Source of the DNA: an uncultured Bacteroides sp.
GTDB lineage: Bacteria; Bacteroidota; Bacteroidia; Bacteroidales; Bacteroidaceae
Reading direction: 5' to 3'
DNA: 64,000 bases
Assembly: GCF_963678425.1 (NCBI RefSeq)
Contig: NZ_OY782857.1
Coordinates: 35,001-99,000 of the forward strand
Positions 10,368 through 18,503 of this stretch are shown here, one piece after another. The notes below the pieces were generated by a model. The model was given only the letters and a program-made list of their open reading frames with translations, did not search any database and was not told where the DNA came from. Position 1 is the stretch's first letter. Each line of letters starts with the position of its first letter. The translations under genes were made by a program, and so were the position numbers.

Positions 10368-10426
10368 GACTTGAAAGATGAATTAAAGGTGAAAGAGAAA
10401 TAATTCGCTTCCACCTTTTTAATTAA

Positions 10427-11188
10427 TTATGCATTAAAAGCATCTATGATGCCTTTGAAATCAGCAGCCTTCAATGAAGCACCACCAATAAGACCACCAT
10501 CTACATCAGGATTTGCAAATAATTCTTTTGCATTGGAAGCTTTACAGCTACCTCCATACAAGATAGAAGTGTTATCAGCAACTTCTTTGCCATATTTTTC
10601 TACGATTGTAGAACGGATATAAGCATGGATTTCCTGAGCTTGATCTGCAGTAGCAGTCTTGCCTGTTCCAATAGCCCATACTGGTTCGTAAGCTAGAATA
10701 ATTTTAGAGAAATTCTCAGCAGATAAGTCAAACAGAGAGCTTGACAACTGAGCAAACACAACTTCATTTTGTTTTCCAGCTTCACGTTCTTCAAGAACTT
10801 CACCAATACAGAAGATTGGAGTTAATCCGTTAGCTAAAGCCAAAGCTACTTTTTCTTTCAGGGTTTCAGCAGTTTCGTGATAGTAAGCACGACGTTCTGA
10901 GTGGCCAAGAATTACATATTTAGCACCTGTAGAAGCAACCATAGCAGCAGAAACTTCACCTGTATAAGCTCCAGATTCTTTGTCTGCACAGTTTTGAGCT
11001 GCAACTCCAATCTTATTTGTATCAATAGCAGCAGCTACAGATGCAAGATGAATAAAAGGAGTACCAATAATTACATCACAATTAGGCTTTTCGTTAGCCA
11101 ATACTTCGTTTAACTCTTTTGCCAATGCTAATCCTTCAGCAAGGCTCTTGTTCATTTTCCAGTTACCTGCAACAATGTTTTTTCTCAT
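10427..11188 (-). CDS. tpiA: triosephosphate isomerase (internal start of a longer frame)
   Basis: Interconverts dihydroxyacetone phosphate and glyceraldehyde 3-phosphate. From ATG 11186-11188 it is 253 aa, the normal TPI length, starting MRKNIVAGNWKMN. Visible catalytic residues are Lys in NWKMN, His in ILGHSERR and Glu in AYEPVWAIGTGK, with the phosphate loop YGGSCKASN and GLIGGASL. The frame upstream is open without a stop all the way to 12505, so the enzyme could also be made as the C-terminal part of a 692-aa fusion. The A-rich stretch before the ATG looks like an ordinary Bacteroidetes leader, so separate translation is likely. Confidence 0.93.
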   Translation of the reverse strand: MRKNIVAGNWKMNKSLAEGLALAKELNEVLANEKPNCDVIIGTPFIHLASVAAAIDTNKIGVAAQNCADKESGAYTGEVSAAMVASTGAKYVILGHSERRAYYHETAETLKEKVALALANGLTPIFCIGEVLEEREAGKQNEVVFAQLSSSLFDLSAENFSKIILAYEPVWAIGTGKTATADQAQEIHAYIRSTIVEKYGKEVADNTSILYGGSCKASNAKELFANPDVDGGLIGGASLKAADFKGIIDAFNA

Positions 11189-12505
11189 TTTTTTATTTTT
11201 TAAAGGGTTAATTAAATTCCTTCTTTTCTTTTTTTCCAAACGTTTAATAACTAATATATCAAGTCCCAACACGAGCAATAAAGGGATCAAATACCATAAT
11301 ACAACCAAAATCACAGTGTGTGCATCATTAACCGGCTTCTGCTTTCCTAGTTCTATTTTATCCAGTTTTCCTGAAAGAGCATACTCATCCGGTAAATTTG
11401 AATGATGCCATTTATTCAGAATCATTCCATTCTTAATCAGGACTAGTCCTGGATTGGAGCGAATTATTGTTTTTAAAGTAATATCATCAGTGAAACCAAA
11501 AGGATACTCAGCTCCGGTTTTATCTCTCCATTGCCCTATCTGACTATCTAACGAAGAGGTCAGACAATAAAAAGTATACCCATTTTCCACACAGTAATCA
11601 TAGATCTCATTGATCAGATCAATATCATTATCATCAGCTTCTTCAATCCGATGTGCAATCAATAGAAAAGTATAACCTTTATCACTCAGTACCCGATCAG
11701 TAATATCCTCTCCTGTTTCCACTTCTGTAATGGAAAAATCATGAATAGGAGGTTCATATCCTTTTTCTTTCAACACTGTCCGAGAGTCAATAAACTTCCA
11801 GGTACTATCCGGGTAGTTTTCCAGTGAAAATTCTTTTTTTATTCCATTCTTCTCAAGTGTAAAGGAATTCTCATAAACTCTTTTTTTCGCTCCTTCAGGG
11901 ATTACCATACCTTGAGGAATACTGGTTCCTATTCTGTAAGGGCGAAAATCCAGGATAGGCAAGTTCCGGTAACAGTAAACAGAGAGAATTAATCCAAAAA
12001 ATACAGTATACAAAGCAATCAACCATTGCGATTTCTCGCTAACTAACCGGACAATCCTGTCTTTCCACATAAAACAAGAAATAGCAGTAACAAGCAACAC
12101 TACATTTTTACCAAAGGTCTGCCAATTTGTTAACACCAATGCATCTCCAAAACACCCACAATCTGAAACCGGATTTTTAATAGCAAGGTAAAAAGTCAAA
12201 GGAGTCATGACCAGCATCATCAAAAGAGCCAGTGTGGTACATGTTTTTTTTCGGATTCCGAAGAAAAGAAATCCACCTATTGAAAACTCAAAAGTATCAA
12301 GAAAGATAGCAAACAGCAATGGGAGAAAACCCGGCACTAAGGAGCTTAATCCAAAAGCTTCAGCATAATCCTTAATCTTATAAGAAGAGCCAAGAGGATC
12401 CACTGCTTTCACAAATCCTGAGAAAACAAATACAATGCCAAGGACAAATCTACAAAGATTTACCCAAACACTCAGAATTCTATTTTGCTGTTTCTTTGTC
12501 TCCAA
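10427..12505 (-). CDS. DoxX/MauE-like membrane protein, in frame with TPI (possible fusion)
   Basis: 692-codon open frame. Residues 1-180 contain about five membrane segments of DoxX/MauE type (RFVLGIVFVFSGFVKA at 19-34) with a C116-x-C118 pair in DCGCFGD, as in MauE-like proteins linked to disulfide chemistry. Residues 185-390 are extracytoplasmic and may be thioredoxin-like, though no CxxC is seen. A membrane segment at about 394-414 and a basic tail follow, then NLINPLKNKK, then a complete TPI (440-692). The linker is AT-rich and looks like a former intergenic spacer that lost its stop. The start overlaps the DUF1599 gene by 26 bp, indicating an operon. Confidence 0.7.
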   Translation of the reverse strand: METKKQQNRILSVWVNLCRFVLGIVFVFSGFVKAVDPLGSSYKIKDYAEAFGLSSLVPGFLPLLFAIFLDTFEFSIGGFLFFGIRKKTCTTLALLMMLVMTPLTFYLAIKNPVSDCGCFGDALVLTNWQTFGKNVVLLVTAISCFMWKDRIVRLVSEKSQWLIALYTVFFGLILSVYCYRNLPILDFRPYRIGTSIPQGMVIPEGAKKRVYENSFTLEKNGIKKEFSLENYPDSTWKFIDSRTVLKEKGYEPPIHDFSITEVETGEDITDRVLSDKGYTFLLIAHRIEEADDNDIDLINEIYDYCVENGYTFYCLTSSLDSQIGQWRDKTGAEYPFGFTDDITLKTIIRSNPGLVLIKNGMILNKWHHSNLPDEYALSGKLDKIELGKQKPVNDAHTVILVVLWYLIPLLLVLGLDILVIKRLEKKKRRNLINPLKNKKMRKNIVAGNWKMNKSLAEGLALAKELNEVLANEKPNCDVIIGTPFIHLASVAAAIDTNKIGVAAQNCADKESGAYTGEVSAAMVASTGAKYVILGHSERRAYYHETAETLKEKVALALANGLTPIFCIGEVLEEREAGKQNEVVFAQLSSSLFDLSAENFSKIILAYEPVWAIGTGKTATADQAQEIHAYIRSTIVEKYGKEVADNTSILYGGSCKASNAKELFANPDVDGGLIGGASLKAADFKGIIDAFNA

Positions 12506-13037
12506 ACTCTATTTTGATCAAGCCAAATACTGAATAATTAATCATATCCATGTAATTTGCATCTACGCCTTCTGAAACTAAAGTTTGTCCGGACAAACTT
12601 TCTATCTGCTTAGTTCTGTAAATTTTCATCAGTATAAGATCCGTATAAGATGTAACTCTCATAGATCTCCAGGCCTCATCATAATCATGATTTTTAGCCA
12701 GCATCAATTCCAGTGCAGAATCAGCATATTTATCATAAAGAGCTAAAGCTTCATCTACACTAATATCAGCAGATTCTGCATATCCCAATTCCAACTGAAT
12801 CAATCCAATAATTCCATAATTTACAATGGCAATAAATTCAGACCTAATACCCTCATCTATCAGTGAGAGCCCTTTCGTTTCTATGGAACGGATCCTGTTT
12901 GCCTTGATAAAAATCTGATCTGTAACAGAAGCCGGACGCAAGATTCGCCATGCAGGTCCATAATCATGAAGTTTTTTCGAAAATAAATCACGACAGATAG
13001 CTATTACGTGTTCAAATTGTTGTTTAGTATCTTTCAT
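12480..13037 (-). CDS. DUF1599 protein with two tandem domain copies
   Basis: 185 aa, cytoplasmic. The protein is an internal duplication: residues ~18-85 (KKLHDYGPAWRILR...TDQIFIKANRIRSIE...NYGIIGLIQLELG) and ~112-180 (AKNHDYDEAWRSMR...TDLILMKIYRTKQIE...NYSVFGLIKIEFG) align throughout. From memory, PF07659 (DUF1599) has been renamed a nucleotide-modification-associated domain; its function in Bacteroidetes is unknown to me. It is the first gene of the operon running through the membrane protein/TPI, SPOR protein and folE. Its promoter is probably TAACTTTG (13057-13064). Confidence 0.75.
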   Translation of the reverse strand: MKDTKQQFEHVIAICRDLFSKKLHDYGPAWRILRPASVTDQIFIKANRIRSIETKGLSLIDEGIRSEFIAIVNYGIIGLIQLELGYAESADISVDEALALYDKYADSALELMLAKNHDYDEAWRSMRVTSYTDLILMKIYRTKQIESLSGQTLVSEGVDANYMDMINYSVFGLIKIEFGDKETAK

Positions 13038-13056
13038 TTCGTTATAAAATTGGTTG

Positions 13057-13064
13057 CAAAGTTA
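13057..13064 (-). promoter_or_regulatory. -7 box upstream of the DUF1599-tpiA-folE operon
   Basis: TAACTTTG on the minus strand matches TAnnTTTG, 20 bp before the DUF1599 start at 13037. No clear -33 element is visible because the upstream DNA is an A/T run. Confidence 0.5.
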
Positions 13065-13084
13065 ACAAATTATTAAGAAAAAAT

Positions 13085-13126
13085 AAGAAGAGGATGCTCT
13101 AAATTATATTAAAGCATCCTCTTCTT
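13085..13126 (-). terminator. terminator after the M23 peptidase gene
   Basis: A 14-bp stem (AAGAAGAGGATGCT / AGCATCCTCTTCTT) with a 14-nt loop lies just after the M23 stop at 13145 in minus orientation and is followed by a T-rich run (13085 downwards). It separates ndk-M23 from the next operon. Confidence 0.85.
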
Positions 13127-13144
13127 CTATATTTTATTTAATAA

Positions 13145-14026
13145 CTATGAACAGCGTAATACTTGCCCCGGTTTAAGTTTAGCTCTCTTAGTAAGTCCGT
13201 TTAGTTCACATAGCTTACTAACCGATACACCTCTAATTTTAGCAACCTTTGAAAGAGTATCGCCTCTATGTACTTTATGGTATTTGATTATTCTCTCAAC
13301 ATCATTAGACTTCGCAGATGCAAATGCTGTTGATCCCATTCGATCTTCAGATTTTCTGAAAGTATATGAATCAGCTACAACATCCTGATTTGGAAAGTCG
13401 AACATCAAAGCCGGATTAATCGCAATTCCTAAGAAACGAGTTTCAAAATGAAGGTGAGAACCCGTAGAATGTCCGGTGTTGCCACCTAATCCGATAATCT
13501 CGCCGGCTTTCACAACCTGATCCGGTGTCACCAATTGTTTTGAAAGGTGTCCATAAACAGTCTCAAGTCCGTTATTATGGCGAATTACGATATAGTTTCC
13601 ATACCCTTTAGCTTCATATTTTACCACACGCACTTTACCCTCAAACGCAGCACGGATAGTATCACCTATTTCCACTTTAATATCCAGTCCGTTATGCATT
13701 CTTCTCCAACGGGGACCGAAAGGAGAAGTTATCTTTCTGCTCGGAGTAGGCATACAGAAACCTCTTAAATCAAATGTAAAAGTTTCGGGTACTATTGTGT
13801 TTCTTCCATAGACATGCGCATACTCAGTATTCCAGCTTGGATATAAGCTGAAAGCAGGATAAGCAGCTTGTTCAGCTCTTATCTGTCTCTGCAGTGCTAA
13901 GGAATCTACACTTTTCAATTTTCTGTCGATAGGAGCCTGACGCGCAAGAAGATCCTGAGAAAAAGAACTCAAGCTTACCATTGCGGCTGCCGCTACTAAC
14001 ATTGTTTTAATACAAATAAAATTCAT
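13145..14026 (-). CDS. M23 family endopeptidase with C-terminal LysM
   Basis: 293 aa from ATG 14024-14026 (MNFICIKTMLVAAAAMVSLSSFSQ, a signal peptide). An upstream in-frame ATG at 14104 lies within ndk and gives no signal peptide, so it was not chosen. The LytM/M23 metallopeptidase domain has HNGLDIKVEIGD (first zinc His and Asp) and HLHFET (HxH). A LysM peptidoglycan-binding module covers the last ~45 residues (YHKVHRGDTLSKVAKIRGVS...LKPGQVL). It is likely a periplasmic cell-wall hydrolase or an activator of one. It lies 16 bp after ndk and is probably cotranscribed. Confidence 0.92.
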   Translation of the reverse strand: MNFICIKTMLVAAAAMVSLSSFSQDLLARQAPIDRKLKSVDSLALQRQIRAEQAAYPAFSLYPSWNTEYAHVYGRNTIVPETFTFDLRGFCMPTPSRKITSPFGPRWRRMHNGLDIKVEIGDTIRAAFEGKVRVVKYEAKGYGNYIVIRHNNGLETVYGHLSKQLVTPDQVVKAGEIIGLGGNTGHSTGSHLHFETRFLGIAINPALMFDFPNQDVVADSYTFRKSEDRMGSTAFASAKSNDVERIIKYHKVHRGDTLSKVAKIRGVSVSKLCELNGLTKRAKLKPGQVLRCS

Positions 14027-14042
14027 TCTTACTATTTTTCGA

Positions 14043-14504
14043 TTAAAACTCGTCGCAAGCATACAAATAATCAAATGTAGCCTGTTTGTACGCGAAGAGT
14101 TCATCGGGTTTAAAAAATCGGTTTAGCTCTGCTTTCGCAGTTTCGGGTGAATCAGACGCATGAACGATATTTTCCTGAAAGCTCATGCTAAAATCACCTC
14201 TGATTGTTCCGGGAGCAGCCAGACGTCCATTAGTTGGACCCGCCAACGTACGAACTACTTGAATTGCATCCACACCTTCAAAGCAACATACAATAACAGG
14301 AGCTGTCATCATAGAATCTTTCACACGCTGAAAGAATTCCTTTGTGCTGAGATGGGAATAATGCTCACTAAGAATTTCATCAGTTAATTGAATCATTTTC
14401 ATTCCTGCCAATCGCAAACCTTTACGTTCAAAACGCGTGGTTATCTCACCAACCAACCCTCTTTGAAGAGTACAAGGCTTTAATATGACCAAGGTTTTTT
14501 CCAT
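14043..14504 (-). CDS. ndk: nucleoside diphosphate kinase
   Basis: Balances NTP pools by phosphate transfer through a histidine. 153 aa, normal length. Begins MEKTLVILKPCTLQRG (the usual KPD is KPC here); the active-site His lies in ENIVHASDSPETA and the nucleotide-binding segment is GPTNGRLAAPGTIRGDF. The promoter is likely at 14559-14588. Confidence 0.97.
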   Translation of the reverse strand: MEKTLVILKPCTLQRGLVGEITTRFERKGLRLAGMKMIQLTDEILSEHYSHLSTKEFFQRVKDSMMTAPVIVCCFEGVDAIQVVRTLAGPTNGRLAAPGTIRGDFSMSFQENIVHASDSPETAKAELNRFFKPDELFAYKQATFDYLYACDEF

Positions 14505-14558
14505 GCAGAATACTGTTTTTTATATGAGTTCAACAATCTGATTTTTTTCAAATATTCT

Positions 14559-14588
14559 CAAAGATAGCATTTTTGCTGAAAGTACAAC
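14559..14588 (-). promoter_or_regulatory. ndk promoter
   Basis: Minus-strand TATCTTTG at 14559-14566 with GTTG at 14585-14588 (18-bp spacer). It starts about 55 nt before the ndk ATG. Confidence 0.6.
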
Positions 14589-14728
14589 TACCCCATTAAC
14601 TATTTTTTAGATTTTCAATCCTTGATTATTATAAGATAATTTTCGCAAACCCCCACGAACAAGTCATATCAAGGTAAAACATGTTTTTGAACATGCTTTT
14701 GCATTTTAACTGTATATTCAAACGAATT

Positions 14729-16825
14729 TCAACTGATTGACGCCCAGCTTACATTGGTTTTACGTAAACTCTTAAGCTGTCTCCACAGCACTTCATTTTC
14801 CGGGTTAATACCATCAGGGTCACTATCAACAATCTCCTGTGCAATATTTCGTACATATTGCAAGAGTTGTCCGTCACGGGCAAGATCTGCAATCTTCAGG
14901 TCGAAAGCTATTCCACTTTGCTGTGTTCCTTCAAGATCTCCAGGACCACGCAATTTTAAATCCGCTTCCGCTATTTCAAAACCATCATTGGTGCGAACCA
15001 TTATTTCTAATCGTTTGCGTGTTTCTTCCGACAGTTTATAATTCGTAACCAGAATGCAATACGACTGATCAGCACCTCTTCCTACCCTCCCGCGTAACTG
15101 ATGCAACTGAGAAAGCCCGAATCTTTCTGCATTTTCAATCAACATAACCGAAGCATTAGGTACATTCACTCCTACCTCAATAACTGTAGTAGCCACCATA
15201 ATTTGTGTTTCACCGTTGACAAAACGCTGCATCTCGGCATCTTTTTCTGCCGATTTCATCTTCCCGTGCAATTTGCTTACTTTATACTGAGGAAAAGCCT
15301 CACAAACATGCAGATAACCCTCTTCCAGGTTTTTCAGATCTATTTTTTCACTTTCCTTTATCAACGGATAAACAATATAAATCTGGCGACCTTCTGCTAT
15401 TTGTTTGTGTATGGAAGAATAAAGACTTTCTCTCCGATTATCAAACTGATGCATTGTGGCTATCGGTTTCCGTCCGGGAGGAAGTTCGTCTATAACAGAA
15501 ACATCAAGGTCACCGTAGAGAGTCATAGCAAGCGTTCGGGGAATTGGAGTTGCAGTCATCACCAGAATATGAGGCGGATAAACGCTTTTCTGCCATAATT
15601 TAGCTCGTTGGGCTACCCCAAAGCGGTGTTGTTCATCAATCACCACCAATCCTAATTTAGAAAAGGTTACATTATCTTCAATAACTGCATGTGTGCCTAT
15701 TAATATATTAATATCTCCCGTAATCAGATCATTTAATACCTTCTCTCGTTTTTTACCTTTAACAGATCCTGTCAGCAATTCCACATGTATATTCAGTCCA
15801 AAGAGTAGTTCCTTGATTGTTTCGGTATGCTGGTTCGCAAGAATCTCCGTGGGAGCCATCAGGCAAGCCTGATAGCCATTATCAATAGCAATAAGCATAC
15901 TCATTAGTGCAACCAGTGTTTTACCACTGCCCACATCTCCCTGCAAAAGTCTGTTCATCTGCTTGCCACACCCCACATCGTTACGTATCTCCTTAACAAC
16001 CCGCTTCTGTGCTCCGGTCAGTTCAAACGGAAGATTATTAGAATAGAAATCATTGAACACCTTACCAACATGTTCAAACACATAGCCACGATACTTTTTC
16101 TGCCTTTCCTTACTATATTTTAAGATGTTTAACTGCACATAAAACAGTTCCTCAAATTTGAGACGTGTTTGTGCCTTACGCAATAACTCCGGATTTTTGG
16201 GGAAATGTATATTCCGCAGCGCATCGCTGAGCGACATTAAATGATGTTTAGAAAGAATGGTCTGGTTAAGAGTTTCCGGCAATGGTGATTGGATCTGCAA
16301 AAATGCAGTCTCAACAAGCTTTTGTAAAGCATTTGAATTGAGGAAACTACGCTTCATCTTCTCCGTCGTGTTATAGTAGGGCTGCAATCCCATAGAGGAT
16401 AATGTCAGATCCGAAGCATTGTCAATATCAGGATGCGCAATGTTGATTCGCCCACCATAAACTGTGGGTTTACCAAACACAATATATTCCTCGCGGACTT
16501 TATACTTACCAGTAATATACTTAATTCCCTGAAACCAGACTAAATCTACCACACCAGTGCTATCAGAGAAATGAGCCACCAGCCTTCTTTGCCTTCCTTC
16601 ACCAAAAGTTTCAAATCCCAGAATCTGTCCTTTGAACTGAATGTAGGGCATCGTTCCGTCAATCTCATGCACATAATACAGTCTGCTTCTATCCACATAT
16701 TTATAAGGGAAATAATAAAGCAGATCGTGCATAGAAAAAATTTCCAGCTCTTTATTCAGGATTGCAGCTTTTTGAGGCCCTACTCCGGGCAAATATTTTA
16801 TATCTCGTGTAGTTATATCAAACAT
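14729..16825 (-). CDS. recG: ATP-dependent DNA helicase RecG
   Basis: Branch-migration helicase that remodels stalled forks and Holliday junctions. 698 aa, normal length. An N-terminal wedge/OB region (YIQFKGQILGFETFGEGRQRRL) is followed by the SF2 helicase core: Walker A QGDVGSGKT, motif II DEQHRFG, motif III TATPIPRT and motif VI QLRGRVGRG. It overlaps the end of ispD by 8 bp, so the two are translationally coupled. No promoter is seen between them. Confidence 0.97.
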   Translation of the reverse strand: MFDITTRDIKYLPGVGPQKAAILNKELEIFSMHDLLYYFPYKYVDRSRLYYVHEIDGTMPYIQFKGQILGFETFGEGRQRRLVAHFSDSTGVVDLVWFQGIKYITGKYKVREEYIVFGKPTVYGGRINIAHPDIDNASDLTLSSMGLQPYYNTTEKMKRSFLNSNALQKLVETAFLQIQSPLPETLNQTILSKHHLMSLSDALRNIHFPKNPELLRKAQTRLKFEELFYVQLNILKYSKERQKKYRGYVFEHVGKVFNDFYSNNLPFELTGAQKRVVKEIRNDVGCGKQMNRLLQGDVGSGKTLVALMSMLIAIDNGYQACLMAPTEILANQHTETIKELLFGLNIHVELLTGSVKGKKREKVLNDLITGDINILIGTHAVIEDNVTFSKLGLVVIDEQHRFGVAQRAKLWQKSVYPPHILVMTATPIPRTLAMTLYGDLDVSVIDELPPGRKPIATMHQFDNRRESLYSSIHKQIAEGRQIYIVYPLIKESEKIDLKNLEEGYLHVCEAFPQYKVSKLHGKMKSAEKDAEMQRFVNGETQIMVATTVIEVGVNVPNASVMLIENAERFGLSQLHQLRGRVGRGADQSYCILVTNYKLSEETRKRLEIMVRTNDGFEIAEADLKLRGPGDLEGTQQSGIAFDLKIADLARDGQLLQYVRNIAQEIVDSDPDGINPENEVLWRQLKSLRKTNVSWASIS

Positions 16826-17483
16826 TCGCTAAAGCATTGGCTATTATCATATCAAACGGAGTGGTAATCTTTATATTTTCTCTATTTCCCGGAACCAACG
16901 TCACCTTAATTCCCATTGCCTCTACCACTGAGGCATCATCCGTAAAACACGGCGAATATTCCTGTCTATAGGCGCATTTTAGCAAAGAGGTAGTAAATAC
17001 TTGCGGTGTTTGCACAAGCTTATAGTTATTTCGGTCCACAGTCTCACTTTGTTCACCGTCCAGTTTACGTATTGTTTCCACAACATCAATTACTGGAATG
17101 ACAGCAGCTTTGGAGAAAGCTATATCAAAACAACGAGCAATCACCTCCTGAGAGACAAACGGACGAACACCATCATGAACGCCAATCAACCCATCATCGT
17201 CAGCCAGAGACAGTCCGTTTTTCACCGAAAGGAAACGAGTCTCGCCTCCATCAGCCAACAAATAAGGAATTTCAAAGTGACAATTCTCGCACAATCCCTT
17301 CCAATAAGCTTGTTGTTCCCTAGGAAGAACAAGTATAATCTTCATTTCGGAGTCAAAACGATGAAATGTCTCCAGGGTCAGCATCAGTACAGGTTTACCA
17401 TTGACCGGAAGAAATTGTTTCGGAATTTCCCCTCCCATACGCAGGCCTTTTCCACCTGCTACTATGATTAATTGTTTTTTCAT
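16818..17483 (-). CDS. ispD: 2-C-methyl-D-erythritol 4-phosphate cytidylyltransferase
   Basis: Transfers CMP to MEP in the non-mevalonate isoprenoid pathway. 221 aa from ATG 17483 (MKKQLIIVAGGKGLRMGG); an in-frame ATG at 17501 would add six residues. The CTP-binding motif is AGGKGLRMGGEIPKQFLPV, and HDGVRPFV and the C-terminal FTDDASVVEAMG fit the family. First gene of the ispD-recG pair. The next pathway cyclase gene, ispF, is elsewhere in the window (44251-44730). Confidence 0.95.
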   Translation of the reverse strand: MKKQLIIVAGGKGLRMGGEIPKQFLPVNGKPVLMLTLETFHRFDSEMKIILVLPREQQAYWKGLCENCHFEIPYLLADGGETRFLSVKNGLSLADDDGLIGVHDGVRPFVSQEVIARCFDIAFSKAAVIPVIDVVETIRKLDGEQSETVDRNNYKLVQTPQVFTTSLLKCAYRQEYSPCFTDDASVVEAMGIKVTLVPGNRENIKITTPFDMIIANALANV

Positions 17484-17512
17484 TATTTGCTCTTTTGCCA
17501 TCTACTTTGATA

Positions 17513-17520
17513 CAAATATA
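17513..17520 (-). promoter_or_regulatory. ispD-recG -7 box
   Basis: Minus-strand TATATTTG matches TAnnTTTG about 30 bp before the ispD start. No convincing -33 partner. Confidence 0.45.
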
Positions 17521-17940
17521 GCACCTTTGTACCTAATTCTAAAAGATAAAAATTAAAAAAAGAATAAGATCGCTTCTCTATTTCCTATAACGATACATTG
17601 TTATCCTGGTTGCACCTGCTTTTTCACGGTGTCACGTATAACATTAGCATTAAAGACAAAGTTAATGTAGACGAAAAAACAAACATCACAAACAGATATA
17701 AGCAACGCCAATAAATTCAAATTATTCACAAATAAATAAATTTTATACTCCAATAAATAAAAATCATAGGCGAATAAACTTTAAACGAAAAAGGCCTAAT
17801 GGAAGATACACCTAAAAACGGATAGATCAGTGGGAGATAAAAAGTCATCTACCACTCTTAAAAAGCCTATTAACAGAACATTTCAAGCAAAAAAATGGTA
17901 GATGACAGATAATTTAATTTTTAATTTCTGGAGAAACTTT
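17521..17940. other. gene-free interval with a long-range inverted repeat
   Basis: About 420 AT-rich bases between ispD and the DJ-1 gene. No open frame with coding character was seen. An 11-bp inverted repeat (GTCATCTACCA 17844-17854; TGGTAGATGAC 17896-17906) with a 41-nt loop is the main structure, and it lies just after the DJ-1 stop in minus orientation. It could be a terminator-like fold, a decayed element end or a small RNA; nothing decides between these. Confidence 0.45.
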
Positions 17941-18495
17941 TTAGTTTCTAACAAGCATTCCTTTAGCAACTTCATTTGCCTTTTCATTTCCTAAGAAATA
18001 TGCCACAATTTCCAAAGCGAAAGCAGGTGCTGCAGCAGGTCCTTCGGCCGTAATAAATAAACCGTCTCTTACCACTGCCTTGTCGCGATGAATACTAGCT
18101 CCCTCGAGAAATTTCTCAAATCCCGGATAGCAGGTAGCCTGTTTGCCTTTGAGCAATCCCAGGTTTCCGTACACCAACGGAGCGGCACAAATAGCAGCCA
18201 ATGGTTTGTTTGCTTTGGCAAATTTCAGAATCAGCTCACGCAATCCCTTATGGGCATCGAGTCCGGAAGCACCGGGCATTCCTCCTGGGAGTACGAGCAT
18301 AGCAGCTTCGTCGAAGTTTGTCTGTTCAAAGCTCTTGTCGGCCACAACGGAAATGCCATGCGCACCTGAAACAACATTGTTATCAGCAATAGAAACCGTT
18401 TTTGTGCTTATACTGGCACGACGTAAAACATCAACCACAGAGATGGTTTCAATCTCTTCAAAACCTTCAGCTAAAAAAACATAAACTGTTCCCAT
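17941..18495 (-). CDS. DJ-1/PfpI family protein (YajL/ThiJ-like)
   Basis: 184 aa. DJ-1 superfamily fold with the acidic GFEEIE (E13, E14, E16) and nucleophilic C103 in AAICAAPLV. These are the features of the YajL/DJ-1 branch, proposed to act as a glyoxalase or deglycase and in oxidative-stress protection; the exact substrate cannot be told from sequence. It follows the TonB-family gene by 8 bp, so the two are probably one operon. Confidence 0.9.
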   Translation of the reverse strand: MGTVYVFLAEGFEEIETISVVDVLRRASISTKTVSIADNNVVSGAHGISVVADKSFEQTNFDEAAMLVLPGGMPGASGLDAHKGLRELILKFAKANKPLAAICAAPLVYGNLGLLKGKQATCYPGFEKFLEGASIHRDKAVVRDGLFITAEGPAAAPAFALEIVAYFLGNEKANEVAKGMLVRN

Positions 18496-18503
18496 AGTAC
18501 TAA

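Noticed and set aside
14026..14104. Longer start for the M23 peptidase at 14104
   Set aside because: It overlaps ndk and would place the signal peptide inside the protein.
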